Positions 50,448 to 59,080 of a stretch of DNA of 64,000 nt are shown piece after piece (the stretch's first letter is position 1; every line of letters starts with the position of its first letter). Location: positions 5,403,001-5,467,000 of the forward strand of contig NZ_JAVDYC010000001.1 in assembly GCF_031458255.1 (NCBI RefSeq), given 5' to 3'. The notes beneath the pieces are model-generated. The model worked only from the letters and a program-made list of their open reading frames with translations. It did not search any database and was not told the origin of the DNA. The stretch is from Catenuloplanes niger (GTDB lineage Bacteria > Actinomycetota > Actinomycetes > Mycobacteriales > Micromonosporaceae). The translations under genes and the position numbers were made by a program.

Positions 50448-50857
50448 TGCGTCTACGTCCGGAACACCCGTTGGCGCCGGCCTGGTCCCTGATGATCGCC
50501 GCATGCGGACCTGACCTGCACGCTCAGGCCGACCCGTGGAGGGTTCATCCGATTCACCGTGACTTTGATCGATTTCGATCATTGTCGCGACTGGTGGGGC
50601 CGATGATCTACGCCATCCCCGAAGGGTCTGGCTGGCTGTACGTGGGGCAGACGCGACAGCCACTCGGCAGTCGGCTCGCGCAGCACTTTCGGGAGTCCGG
50701 CAAGTCCAAGCGGTGGGCAAACGTGATGACTCTTCATCTCGGATCAGCCGCGACCGATGCGCAGCTCGACACGCTGGAAGGCACAGGTCGAATGGTTTTA
50801 CGTCCTGCGACAGGCCGCCGGTGGCCCATCCGGTTCGAGATCAACGTTTCTACCTGA
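50447..50857 (+). CDS. GIY-YIG nuclease-like protein, possibly frameshifted
   Basis: A 136-residue frame. Residues about 53-80 read PMIYAIPEGSGWLYVGQTRQ, then LGSRLAQHF: the IY...YVG pair, the following QTR with its arginine and the RLxxH tract fit a GIY-YIG domain. The C-terminal half, expected to hold the catalytic glutamate and further helices, ends abruptly in low-confidence sequence after LDTLEGTG. A different frame continues with VEWFYVLRQAAGG, so a frameshift near 50780 is possible. The start is coupled to the 703-aa gene by TGATG. The nucleolytic activity is therefore doubtful. Confidence 0.7.
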   Translation: MRLRPEHPLAPAWSLMIAACGPDLHAQADPWRVHPIHRDFDRFRSLSRLVGPMIYAIPEGSGWLYVGQTRQPLGSRLAQHFRESGKSKRWANVMTLHLGSAATDAQLDTLEGTGRMVLRPATGRRWPIRFEINVST

Positions 50858-50904
50858 GGCGCCTCATTCGGTAGGTCCCGACGAGGCTGCGCGGAGAGAA
50901 TCTA

Positions 50905-50940
50905 CGCGTGCGGGAAGGCTTCAACTGCTTCCCGCACGCG
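50905..50940 (+). terminator. Hairpin terminator after the insert genes
   Basis: CGCGTGCGGGAAG (50905-50917), a 10-nt loop, then CTTCCCGCACGCG (50928-50940): a perfect 13-bp stem 47 bp after the GIY-YIG stop. It probably ends the two-gene message. Confidence 0.75.
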
Positions 50941-51160
50941 CAGCCGTGTTTCTGCGGCCGCAGTATCGATGATTTCGCGCGACTGCCGAATGTGCCTCGG
51001 TGTTGGCTCGGCCACATCAATGGCTTTCAGCTCTGCTCGTTACTTGAGGTGTGGAGGCAAACCCCGGAAGGGCTTTGAGGTGGCAGGCTCCACTGTTGGG
51101 CATTTGGCAAGGCTGGCCGTAGGGGGCTGCTCAGGACCGTACGCAACCGGACACACGACC

Positions 51161-51196
51161 AAGCCCCGTCTCCTGGATTTCCAGGTGGCGGGGCTT
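51161..51196. terminator. Hairpin downstream of tRNA-Arg
   Basis: AAGCCCCG (51161-51168) pairs with CGGGGCTT (51189-51196), with an inner CCTGGA/TCCAGG stem. It lies 21 bp beyond the 3' end of the tRNA in its direction of transcription, so it is the likely tRNA terminator. It lies inside the insert boundary. Confidence 0.7.
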
Positions 51197-51215
51197 GTTC
51201 TTGCAGCTCAGACTA

Positions 51216-51266
51216 TGTGCCCCCGGCAGGATTCGAACCTGCGCTTTCGCCTCCGGAGGGCGACGC
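51216..51266. repeat. Right attachment-site repeat (within tRNA-Arg)
   Basis: The 51-bp copy that forms the 3' part of the intact tRNA-Arg gene. Compared with 47867-47917 it has T for C at two places: one in the anticodon loop 3' of the anticodon, one in the variable loop. Confidence 0.85.
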
Positions 51267-51289
51267 TCTATCCCCTGAGCTACGGGGGC
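51218..51289 (-). tRNA. tRNA-Arg (anticodon CCG)
   Basis: A 72-nt cloverleaf on the minus strand. The acceptor stem is GCCCCCG/CGGGGGC, the anticodon stem TCGCC/GGCGA encloses loop CTCCGGA with anticodon CCG, and the T-arm GCAGG/CCTGC encloses TTCGAAT. The discriminator is A and the CCA end is not encoded. It reads CGG codons, frequent in this genome. Its 3' part serves as the apparent integration site of the adjacent insert. Confidence 0.95.
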
Positions 51290-51413
51290 TCAAGGACTCC
51301 TAGAGACTAGCAAACCCCTTGGGCGCACCGCGAATCGGTATCCGGGGTGGCGGCCGGAGACGGGAAGAGCGGCCCGGCTGGGAGGCCGGACCGCTCTGGG
51401 GAGCAGGGAGAGC

Positions 51414-52073
51414 TCAGTTGGCCGGGAGCTCGCTCTTGATGGTCTGGATGGCCTGGATCTCGCGCTGCTGGCTGGCGACCATCGTGCCGGCCAGCCAGTC
51501 GATGTCCTTGTCGTCGCTCAGGTCGACGACCTCCTCGGCCATGTGGATGCCGCCGAGGTGGTGGGTGAGCATCAGGTCGAGGAAGAGCTTCTCGGCCTCG
51601 ACGCCGGTGGCCTCGCGCAGCTGGGTGAGCTGTTCGGGGGTGGCCATGCCGGGCATCAGGCCGTTGGTGAGGCTGCCCTGGGAGTTGGGCATCCAGGCCA
51701 TCCGCGGCTGGCTGCCGGTGGGGTTGAGGTTCCAGTCGCGGAGCCAGGCGCTCATCGTGCCGATCTGGCCCTGCTGGGTGATGGCGATGTCGGCGGCCAG
51801 GGACGCGACCTGCTCGTCCTGGGCCTTGGTGTGCATGATCATGGCCATTTCCACGGCTTGGGCGTGGTGGGTGGACATGTCACGGACGAAGCCGGCCTCG
51901 ACCGAGTCGTCGCCGGGTGCGGTGACGGCCGGGGTGAGGAGGCCGGCGGTGTAGCCCAGGGCGAGGCCGACCACGATCGCCAGCGCGATCCAGAGGGTGC
52001 CGAGGTGGCGTCGGGGGGCGACCTCCTCCGAGCCGTCCGTGGACGGCGCGGAGGAGGTGGTGGCGGCGCTCAT
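51414..52073 (-). CDS. DUF305 membrane-anchored protein
   Basis: A 219-residue protein with one N-terminal membrane helix (about residues 25-47, LWIALAIVVGLALGYTAGLL) and an exported four-helix ferritin-like DUF305 domain. Family histidine motifs are RDMSTHHAQAVEMAMIMH and LMLTHHLGGIHMAEEV. Some DUF305 genes are associated with copper or metal handling. The DUF3105 gene starts upstream and ends 8 bp before this start, so they form an operon. The metal is not determinable here. Confidence 0.9.
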   Translation of the reverse strand: MSAATTSSAPSTDGSEEVAPRRHLGTLWIALAIVVGLALGYTAGLLTPAVTAPGDDSVEAGFVRDMSTHHAQAVEMAMIMHTKAQDEQVASLAADIAITQQGQIGTMSAWLRDWNLNPTGSQPRMAWMPNSQGSLTNGLMPGMATPEQLTQLREATGVEAEKLFLDLMLTHHLGGIHMAEEVVDLSDDKDIDWLAGTMVASQQREIQAIQTIKSELPAN

Positions 52074-52081
52074 GACCGGGG

Positions 52082-52864
52082 TCAGCTGCCCTGCTGCATG
52101 CCGTTGCCGATGTCACGCGGCGTGGTGCCGGTGGCGGTGACGCCGGAGGAGCAGCCGGCGTTCGGCTCCTGGGTGGCGTTGATGCGCAGCGCGCGGATGA
52201 ACGAGTCGATCCGGTCGTCGTCGGCGCTGTCGAGCTTGAGCTGGTAGCCCCAGGCCTGCAACGAGATGTTGTTGGAGAGGCCGTCGACCGGGCTCATCAG
52301 CATGAACTCGTTGCCGCGCACCTTCTCGGCGAGCTTGTCGATCTGGTCCTGCGGCAGGCCGGTCTTGTACGTGACCCAGACCGCGCCGTGCTCCATGCTG
52401 TGCACCGCGTGCTCGTTCGCGATCGGCGCGTCGTAGACGTCGCCCATGCAGTTCTGCCAGGCGGTGTTGTGGTCGCCACCGACCGGCGGCGTGGTCTTGT
52501 AGGTCTGCGGGCCGCTCTTGTGGTTGGCGGTCAGCATGCCCGGGTCGGTCTCGCGGTAGTTGGTGATGCCGTCGATGCCCGCGGCGCGGTCCTCCCACGA
52601 CTCGCTGCCCTTGATCACGGCGAACGCGCCGTACCCGATGATGCCGACCGCGAGGACACCGACCGCCACGAAGAGCAGGATCGGGCCCCAACTGCGCTGC
52701 TGGGCGACTTTGACCGGGGTGACCGGTTTGCGCGGGCCCTTGCCCTTGCCGCTACCGGGGCGGGAAGGCTTGCCGTCCCCGGGGGAGTTCGGCTTGGCGC
52801 CGGCAGCCGGCTTAACGACGGAGGGCCGGCGCTCGGGGCCACCCTGCGTGCTGATGCTCATCAT
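52082..52864 (-). CDS. DUF3105 membrane protein
   Basis: A 260-residue protein: a Lys/Pro-rich cytoplasmic start, one membrane helix (about 60-84, WGPILLFVAVGVLAVGIIGY) and an exported DUF3105 domain with NHKSGPQTYKTTPPVGGDHN, MGDVYDAPIANEHAVHSMEH and a GAVWVTY strand. Histidines and one cysteine in these tracts could bind metal. Two ATG codons in tandem start it. DUF3105-DUF305 pairs next to argS are, as I recall, common in Micromonosporaceae. Confidence 0.88.
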   Translation of the reverse strand: MMSISTQGGPERRPSVVKPAAGAKPNSPGDGKPSRPGSGKGKGPRKPVTPVKVAQQRSWGPILLFVAVGVLAVGIIGYGAFAVIKGSESWEDRAAGIDGITNYRETDPGMLTANHKSGPQTYKTTPPVGGDHNTAWQNCMGDVYDAPIANEHAVHSMEHGAVWVTYKTGLPQDQIDKLAEKVRGNEFMLMSPVDGLSNNISLQAWGYQLKLDSADDDRIDSFIRALRINATQEPNAGCSSGVTATGTTPRDIGNGMQQGS

Positions 52865-52967
52865 GCCTCGTCAGGTCGATCGGTCTCGGGGGAGGGTGCT
52901 CGCCCCAGATATAGGAGTAACCGGGCCGCCACCAAGTTCCCGAGTCTACCCCCGATAGCATGGCTCG

Positions 52968-54650
52968 GTGACTCCCGCAGCGCTCTCCGAGGTCGTCCTC
53001 GCCGCAGCCCGGGCCGTGTTCGCGGCCAAGGGCCTGGACCCGTCCCTGCTACCCGCGTCGATTTCGGTGGAGCGTCCGCGCAATCCCGAGCACGGCGACT
53101 ACGCATCGACGATCGCGATGCAGGTGGCCAAGAAGGCCGGCGTGCCGCCGCGCGAGCTGGCCCAGGCGCTCGTCGACCAGCTCCAGGCGCAGCCGGGCAT
53201 CAAAGCGGTGGAGATCGCCGGCCCCGGCTTCCTGAACATCCGCCTGGACGCGGCCGCCGCCGGCGAGCTGGCGCGGCTGATCGTCGCCCAGGGCGAGAGC
53301 TACGGGACGAGCGACAAGCTGGCGAAGCAGAAGATCAACCTGGAGTTCGTCTCGGCGAACCCGACCGGCCCGGTGCACATCGGCGGTGTGCGGTGGGCCG
53401 CGGTCGGCGACGCGCTGGCCCGGCTGCTGCGCGCGGCCGGCGCCGAGGTCGGCACGGAGTACTACTTCAACGACGCCGGTTCGCAGATCGATCGCTTCGC
53501 GAACTCGCTGCTCGCGGCCGCGAAGGGCGAGCCCGCGCCGGAGGACGGCTACGGCGGCGCCTACATCTCCGAGATCGCGCAGACCGTGATCGAGGAGCAC
53601 CAGGACATCCTGAAGCTGAACGAGGCCGAGGCCCGCGAGGAGTTCCGGCGGTACGGCGTCGATCTGATGTTCGCCGAGATCAAGAAGAGCCTGACCGACT
53701 TCGGCGTGCACTTCGACACGTACTTCAACGAGAAGGACCTGCACGACCGGGGGGCGCTGCAGCACGCGTTGGACCGGCTGACCGCGCAGGGCCACACGTT
53801 CGAGCGGGACGGCGCGGTCTGGCTGCGCACCACCGACTTCGGTGACGACAAGGACCGGGTGCTGCGCAAGTCGGACGGCGACTGGACCTACTTCGCCGCC
53901 GACTGCGCCTACTACCTGGACAAGCGCGAGCGCGGCTTCGACCGGGTCGTGATCATGCTGGGCGCCGACCACCACGGTTACATCGGCCGGATGAAGGCGA
54001 TGTCCGCCTGCTTCGGCGACGACCCGAGGGTCAACCTGGAGATCCTGATCGGCCAGCTGGTCAACCTGGTCCGCGACGGCGCCCCGGTGCGGATGTCCAA
54101 GCGGGCCGGCACGGTCGTCACGCTGGAGGACCTGGTCGACGCGATCGGGGTGGACGCCGCGCGGTACGCGCTGGCCCGCTACTCCTCCGACTCGCCGATC
54201 GACATCGACGTGGACCTGTGGACCAGCGCCCGGAACGAGAACCCCGTCTACTACGTGCAGTACGCGCACTCCCGTACCGCCAGCATCGGGCGGAACGCGG
54301 CCGAGGCGGGCCACTCGCGCGGCGACAGCGCGGACTTCCGGCCGGAGCTGCTCGGCCTGGACAAGGAGCTGGAGCTGCTCAAGACGCTCGCGGAGTACCC
54401 GGCGATCATCGCCTCCGCCGCCGAGCTCCGTGAGCCGCACCGCATCGCGCGTTACCTGGAGGAGGTGACCGCCGCGTACCACCGGTTCTACGACACCAAG
54501 ATCGACGGGGTACGTCAGCGCGTGCTGCCGCACGGTGACGAGGAGTTCACCGAGCTGCACCGGGCCCGCCTCTGGCTGAACGACGCCACCCGAACGGTGA
54601 TCGCGAACGGATTGTCCCTGCTCGGCGTCTCCGCTCCGGAGAGGATGTAG
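52968..54650 (+). CDS. argS: Arginyl-tRNA synthetase
   Basis: A 560-residue class I synthetase that charges tRNA-Arg. The N-terminal Add1 domain is present ([20 protein letters not shown]). The HIGH motif appears as GPVHIGG and the KMSKS motif as RMSKRAG. The C-terminal anticodon-binding DALR domain ends [17 protein letters not shown]. The start is GTG 52968. It is followed 3 bp later by lysA, a conserved argS-lysA-hom order in actinomycetes. Confidence 0.97.
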   Translation: MTPAALSEVVLAAARAVFAAKGLDPSLLPASISVERPRNPEHGDYASTIAMQVAKKAGVPPRELAQALVDQLQAQPGIKAVEIAGPGFLNIRLDAAAAGELARLIVAQGESYGTSDKLAKQKINLEFVSANPTGPVHIGGVRWAAVGDALARLLRAAGAEVGTEYYFNDAGSQIDRFANSLLAAAKGEPAPEDGYGGAYISEIAQTVIEEHQDILKLNEAEAREEFRRYGVDLMFAEIKKSLTDFGVHFDTYFNEKDLHDRGALQHALDRLTAQGHTFERDGAVWLRTTDFGDDKDRVLRKSDGDWTYFAADCAYYLDKRERGFDRVVIMLGADHHGYIGRMKAMSACFGDDPRVNLEILIGQLVNLVRDGAPVRMSKRAGTVVTLEDLVDAIGVDAARYALARYSSDSPIDIDVDLWTSARNENPVYYVQYAHSRTASIGRNAAEAGHSRGDSADFRPELLGLDKELELLKTLAEYPAIIASAAELREPHRIARYLEEVTAAYHRFYDTKIDGVRQRVLPHGDEEFTELHRARLWLNDATRTVIANGLSLLGVSAPERM

Positions 54651-54653
54651 GGC

Positions 54654-56006
54654 ATGCGCGCGCACATCACCAGCCCCGAGTGGCTGCGCACGCCGGACGA
54701 CGTCAACGCGCTGCTCCCGCAGCTCTGGCCGCGGCACGTCGTGCGCGGCACCGACGGCGTGGTCGAGATCGCCGGTAAGACGGTCGCGGAGCTCAAGGAG
54801 GAGTTCGGCACGCCCGCGTTCGTGCTGGACGAGGACGACATGCGGGCCCGCTGCCGCGAGTTCCGGGACGCGTTCCACGACGCCGACGTCTACTACGCCG
54901 GCAAGGCGTTCCTCTGCAAGGCGGTCGTCCGGATCATCGCGGAGGAGGGCCTCCACCTGGACGTCTGCTCCGGCGGCGAGCTGGCCACCGCGCTCGCGGC
55001 CGGCATGGACCCCGCGAGGATCGGTTTCCACGGCAACAACAAGTCGGTCGCCGAGCTGGAGAGGGCCGTCGACGCGGGCGTCGGCCGGATCATCGTGGAC
55101 TCGATCCACGAGATCGACCGGCTCACCGAGATCGTCAGGGCCAGGGAAACGAGCCAGAAGGTCCTCATCCGCGTCACCCCCGGCGTGGAGGCGCACACGC
55201 ACGAGTTCATCGCGACCGCTCACGAGGACCAGAAGTTCGGGTTCTCCATCGCGGGCGGCACCGCGTACCGTGCGGCCCTGAAGGTCCTGGACGAGGGAAC
55301 GCTGGAGCTGCGCGGTTTCCACTCGCACATCGGCAGCCAGATCTTCGACACCAGCGGGTTCGAGCTGGCCGCGCGGCGCGTGCTGGAACTCGTCGGCGAG
55401 ATCCGGACGGCCCGCGGCGTGGACCTCCCGGAGCTGGACCTGGGCGGCGGTTTCGGCATCGCCTACACCACCCAGGACGACCCGTCCGCCCCGAAGGACC
55501 TGGCCGACCGCATGCGCAAGATCGTCGAGGACGAGTGCGAGGCGCAGCAGCTGGTCAAGCCGCACGTCTCGATCGAGCCCGGCCGCGCGATCGTCGGCCC
55601 GGCGATGTTCACGCTCTACGAGGTCGGCACGGTCAAGGACCTCGAGATGCGTACGTACGTGAGCGTCGACGGCGGGATGAGCGACAACATCCGCACCGCG
55701 CTCTACGACGCCTCGTACAGCGCCACGGTGGCGTCCCGGAGAAGTGACTCACAGCCGATTCTGGCCCGGGTGGTGGGAAAGCACTGTGAGTCCGGGGACA
55801 TCGTGGTGAAGGATGAATTCCTGCCCGCCGACGTGCAGCCCGGAGATCTTATTGCGGTTCCGGGCACGGGCGCGTATTGCCGCAGCATGGCCAGTAACTA
55901 CAACCATGTGCCGCGCCCGCCGGTGATCGCCGTCCGGGGTGGTGCGGCGCGCGTCATCGTGCGGCGGGAGACGGAAGCGGATCTGCTCGCATTGGATGTG
56001 GGATGA
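54654..56006 (+). CDS. lysA: Diaminopimelate decarboxylase
   Basis: A 450-residue PLP enzyme for the last step of lysine synthesis. The PLP lysine is K84 in DVYYAGKAFLCKAV. Further motifs are HSHIGSQIFDTS, GGGFGIAYT, SIEPGRAIVGPA and KHCESGDIVVKD, the last containing the active-site cysteine contributed across the dimer. It begins 3 bp after argS and overlaps hom by 4 bp (ATGA), so the three genes are one operon. Confidence 0.96.
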   Translation: MRAHITSPEWLRTPDDVNALLPQLWPRHVVRGTDGVVEIAGKTVAELKEEFGTPAFVLDEDDMRARCREFRDAFHDADVYYAGKAFLCKAVVRIIAEEGLHLDVCSGGELATALAAGMDPARIGFHGNNKSVAELERAVDAGVGRIIVDSIHEIDRLTEIVRARETSQKVLIRVTPGVEAHTHEFIATAHEDQKFGFSIAGGTAYRAALKVLDEGTLELRGFHSHIGSQIFDTSGFELAARRVLELVGEIRTARGVDLPELDLGGGFGIAYTTQDDPSAPKDLADRMRKIVEDECEAQQLVKPHVSIEPGRAIVGPAMFTLYEVGTVKDLEMRTYVSVDGGMSDNIRTALYDASYSATVASRRSDSQPILARVVGKHCESGDIVVKDEFLPADVQPGDLIAVPGTGAYCRSMASNYNHVPRPPVIAVRGGAARVIVRRETEADLLALDVG

Positions 56007-57310
56007 CGAAACCAGCTGTTCGCGTGGCCCTGCTCGGCTGTGGCACGGTCGGCGCCGAGGTCGTCCGGTTGCTGCACGACCAGGCCGAGGACCTCACGGC
56101 CAGGATCGGCGCGCCGCTCGAGATCGTCGGCATCGCCGTGCGGCGGATCGGCCGTGACCGCGGCGACCTGCCCGTCGACCCGTCGATCTTCACGACGGAC
56201 GCGCTCGGCCTGATCAAGCGCGACGACGTCGACGTGGTGATCGAGGTCGTCGGCGGCATCGAGCCCGCGCGGACGTGGCTGGTCGAGGCGCTGCGCGCGG
56301 GCAAGAGCGTGGTCACGGCCAACAAGGCGCTGCTGGCCGAGGACGGTGGCGCGCTGCACGACGCCGCGGCCGAGGGCGGCGCCGACCTCTACTACGAGGC
56401 CGCGGTCGCCGGCGCGATCCCGCTGCTCCGCCCGCTGCGCGAGTCGCTGCACGGCGACCGGATCACCAAGGTCACCGGCATCGTCAACGGCACCACGAAC
56501 TTCATCCTGAGCTCGATGGACTCGACCGGCGCCGGCTTCGGCGAGGCGCTGGAGGAGGCGACCGCGCTCGGCTACGCGGAGGCCGACCCGACCGCGGACG
56601 TCGAGGGCTTCGACGCCGGCGCGAAGGCCGCGATCCTGGCCTCGCTCGCGTTCCACACCCGGGTCACCGCGGCGGACGTCTACCGCGAGGGCATCACGGA
56701 GGTCACCGCGGCGGACGTGGCGAGCGCGCGGGAGATGGGCAGCACGATCAAGCTGCTCTGCATCGCGGCCCGCAACGTCGACGCGCAGGGCACCGAATCG
56801 GTCAGCGTCCGGGTGCACCCGGCGATGATTCCGCGCAGCCACCCGCTGGCCGGCGTCGGCGGCGCCTACAACGCGGTCTTCGTCGAGGCCGAGGCCGCCG
56901 GCCAGCTGATGTTCTACGGTGCCGGCGCGGGCGGCACGCCGACCGCGAGCGCGGTGCTCGGCGACGTGGTCGCGGTCTCCCGCAACCGGCTGGCCGGCAC
57001 CTGGGCGCCGAGCGAGTCCGCCTACGCCAAGCTCGCGATCCGGCCGATGGGCGACGCGATCACGCGCTACCACGTCAGCCTCGACGTGGCCGACCGCGCG
57101 GGCGTGCTCTCCCAGGTCGCGGGCGTCTTCGCCAAGCACGACGTCTCGATCGCCACGGTCCGCCAGGCCGGTCACGGCGACGAGGCCAGCCTGGTGATCG
57201 TCACGCACACCGCCCGCGACGCCGCGCTGGCCGCCACCGTCGACGAACTCCGCAACCTGGACATCGTCCGCAGCATCGCCAGCGTGTTGCGCGTCGAGGG
57301 CGACAACTAG
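56003..57310 (+). CDS. hom: Homoserine dehydrogenase
   Basis: A 435-residue enzyme reducing aspartate semialdehyde to homoserine for threonine and methionine. The Rossmann motif is LLGCGTVGAEVV, the family signature is KVTGIVNGTTNFIL with GYAEADPTADVEG following, and the C-terminal ACT domain (LDVADRAGVLSQVAGVF) suggests threonine feedback. It overlaps lysA by 4 bp. The usual following gene thrC lies 1.8 kb away behind two unrelated minus-strand genes. thrB is not in the window. Confidence 0.96.
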   Translation: MTKPAVRVALLGCGTVGAEVVRLLHDQAEDLTARIGAPLEIVGIAVRRIGRDRGDLPVDPSIFTTDALGLIKRDDVDVVIEVVGGIEPARTWLVEALRAGKSVVTANKALLAEDGGALHDAAAEGGADLYYEAAVAGAIPLLRPLRESLHGDRITKVTGIVNGTTNFILSSMDSTGAGFGEALEEATALGYAEADPTADVEGFDAGAKAAILASLAFHTRVTAADVYREGITEVTAADVASAREMGSTIKLLCIAARNVDAQGTESVSVRVHPAMIPRSHPLAGVGGAYNAVFVEAEAAGQLMFYGAGAGGTPTASAVLGDVVAVSRNRLAGTWAPSESAYAKLAIRPMGDAITRYHVSLDVADRAGVLSQVAGVFAKHDVSIATVRQAGHGDEASLVIVTHTARDAALAATVDELRNLDIVRSIASVLRVEGDN

Positions 57311-57522
57311 GGGCCTGTCTGCCCGCTTCCGGCGGGGGCACGTTCCGATTGCTCCCGCGGGCACCGGCCGGGTGGGTGGTCACCCTCGCGGTTCCCGCCG
57401 CCGGTCACGTGCGCGGCGCGGCTCACGCCCCGAACCTCACCGGCGCGGCCGAGACACCCCGAATGCCGCCGGCGCGGCCGACGGCACTGAACCAGCCGGC
57501 GCGGCCGACGCCACGAACGCCG

Positions 57523-57556
57523 CCGGGGCGGCGGATCCGAAGATCCGCCGCCCCGG
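57523..57556. terminator. Strong bidirectional terminator
   Basis: A 15-bp perfect stem, CCGGGGCGGCGGATC (57523-57537) with GATCCGCCGCCCCGG (57542-57556), and a CGAA loop (TTCG on the minus strand, a stable tetraloop). It separates hom from the convergent repeat-protein gene. Confidence 0.85.
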
Positions 57557-57572
57557 TGTGCGATCGGGAGGG

Positions 57573-58121
57573 TCAGGCGGCCGCGAACGGGTCCGTCGTG
57601 GTGGACGGGACGCCGGTGGTGGAGCCGTCCTCCAGGTTGACCGTGGTGCCGTCCGAGGTGACCGACTCCAGCGTGCCGTTCAGGTCCGCGTCGGTGATCG
57701 TGTAGTCGGCGACGCCGTCACCGTCCTCGTCGATCTCCAGCACGTCGACGAGGCCGTCCGCGTTCGTGTCCGTGGCCAGGCCGTCGGTCACGCCGTCGCC
57801 GTCGATGTCGGCCTCCGCGTAGTCCAGCAGGCCGTCGCCATCGGTGTCGGTCGCCGCGGTGTCGTTGAGGCCGTCGCCGTCGGTGTCCGCCCAGACCGCC
57901 TCCGCGACCCCGTCGCCGTTCTCGTCCAGGCTGGAGTAGTCGGCCGCGCCGTCACCGTCGGTGTCGATGTAGGTGTACGTGTTACCGGCCGTGTCCGTGT
58001 CGGTGAGCACGTTCTCGTACTCGGCCGGCGCCGCCAGCTCGTCGTTCAGCGAGACGGACTCGAACTCCACCGGAGCCTCGTCCGTGGTGGTGGTGTCGAT
58101 GCCGCTGAAGTCCTCGCTCAT
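57573..58121 (-). CDS. Calcium-binding DxDxDG-repeat protein, paralogue 1
   Basis: A 182-residue, very acidic protein. Residues 50-155 hold eight DxDxDG-type loops in tandem (for example DTDGDGAADY, DENGDGVAEA, DIDGDGVTDG, DEDGDGVADY), the pattern of thrombospondin-type-3 or dockerin-like calcium sites. It has no N-terminal signal peptide or membrane segment and ends DPFAAA. Such repeats usually act outside the cell, so either a non-classical export route or an intracellular role is implied. ATG 58121 follows AAGGGCAAGGAC. A similar gene lies 161 bp upstream on the same strand. Confidence 0.85.
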   Translation of the reverse strand: MSEDFSGIDTTTTDEAPVEFESVSLNDELAAPAEYENVLTDTDTAGNTYTYIDTDGDGAADYSSLDENGDGVAEAVWADTDGDGLNDTAATDTDGDGLLDYAEADIDGDGVTDGLATDTNADGLVDVLEIDEDGDGVADYTITDADLNGTLESVTSDGTTVNLEDGSTTGVPSTTTDPFAAA

Positions 58122-58282
58122 GTCCTTGCCCTTCGATGCCGATGTGTGCCGCGCCGGCCGGCGCGGAAGGAATGTGCCAGAGGTGAATGCTCACCGGTAA
58201 GACCATGCGGGCGCCATCACTGATCACCCACCGCACGTACGGGAGCCGGCCGCCGCGTGGTTCAGCGTGCCGCCGAGATTGT

Positions 58283-58816
58283 TCAGGCCGCCGCGTACGG
58301 GCCGGCCACGGCGGTGCCGTCGGCCGGGTCGACGGGGACCGCGGCGGTGAACGACTCCAGCGTGCCGTCGTAGTCGGTGTCCGTGAACGTGTAGTCCGGG
58401 ACGCCGTCGCCGTCCTCGTCGATCTCCAGCACGTCGACCAGGCCGTCCTCGTCGGTGTCGGTGACCACGCCGTCCGGCACCCCGTCGCCGTCCACGTCGG
58501 ACTCGGCCCGGTCGAGCCAGCCGTTGCCGTTGGTGTCGATGCCGACGGTCTCCTGCCGCCCGTCACCGTCGGAGTCCATGTAGATCATCTCCGAGCTGCC
58601 GTCGCCGTCCGCGTCGATGTTGGAGTAGTCGGCGACGCCGTCGGAGTCGGTGTCCACGTGCGTGGTGGTCACCCCGTACTGGTCGATCTCCACCATCTCG
58701 TACGCGCCCTCGGCCGGCTGGAGGAACGTGTCGTGCAGCGGTGCGGTCTCGTACGCGTCGGCCTCGGTGGTGATGTCCAGGTCGGTGCCGCTGGTGTCGG
58801 TGAAGTCGCCGCTCAT
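58283..58816 (-). CDS. Calcium-binding DxDxDG-repeat protein, paralogue 2
   Basis: A 177-residue acidic protein with the same plan as the downstream gene: a 55-residue non-repetitive start, eight DxDxDG-type loops (including DTDSDGVADY, DADGDGSSEM, DVDGDGVPDG, DEDGDGVPDY) and an AAA-OH end (GPYAAA). The last four loops align closely with paralogue 1, around the shared DGLVDVLEIDEDGDGV. No signal peptide is visible. ATG 58816 follows GAGGAG. Tandem duplication is evident. Confidence 0.85.
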   Translation of the reverse strand: MSGDFTDTSGTDLDITTEADAYETAPLHDTFLQPAEGAYEMVEIDQYGVTTTHVDTDSDGVADYSNIDADGDGSSEMIYMDSDGDGRQETVGIDTNGNGWLDRAESDVDGDGVPDGVVTDTDEDGLVDVLEIDEDGDGVPDYTFTDTDYDGTLESFTAAVPVDPADGTAVAGPYAAA

Positions 58817-59080
58817 GTCCCGCTCCTCGGTCTGACGGTGCTCGGTCGAAAGTCTGTGGCGCGCCCCCCGGCGCTGCGAAAAAATATGCCGGACCGGCGG
58901 CGCACGGCATATCCCGGAAAAGTGCCACCGATCGGCACGGCGCGGACGGCCGGGCACGAATCACCCGCACCGGCACGTCATGTCCCGCCAGGTGGGTACG
59001 GCCCGGTGTGTCCTCGACCCGGTGCACGCGGGTAGGGCAGGCTAGGGCGCCAGGGCTGAATGCCGACTGAGGAGAGCATC

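Larger units (their letters stand above)
47867..51217. mobile_element. Small tRNA-Arg-integrated genetic element
   Basis: About 3.35 kb bounded by two copies of a 51-bp sequence. The right copy is the 3' two-thirds of the intact tRNA-Arg(CCG) and the left is a displaced duplicate with two mismatches. This is the footprint of site-specific integration into a tRNA 3' end. Cargo is a 703-aa unknown protein and a GIY-YIG-like protein. No integrase, excisionase or replication gene is visible, so it may be moved in trans or be a decayed island. Codon third positions in its genes are visibly less GC-biased than in the flanks. Confidence 0.75.
50858..51217. other. 360-bp non-coding right end of the insert
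   Basis: No convincing gene. It contains two strong hairpins (50905-50940 and 51161-51196) and runs up to the 3' end of the tRNA-Arg gene. If the element has attachment-site arm sequences, this is where they would lie, but I see no obvious set of short direct repeats. Confidence 0.6.

Noticed and set aside
53049-55565. 838-residue minus-strand frame opposite argS and lysA
   Set aside because: It is an antisense shadow with Arg/Val/Asp-rich composition. The plus strand carries two complete housekeeping enzymes.
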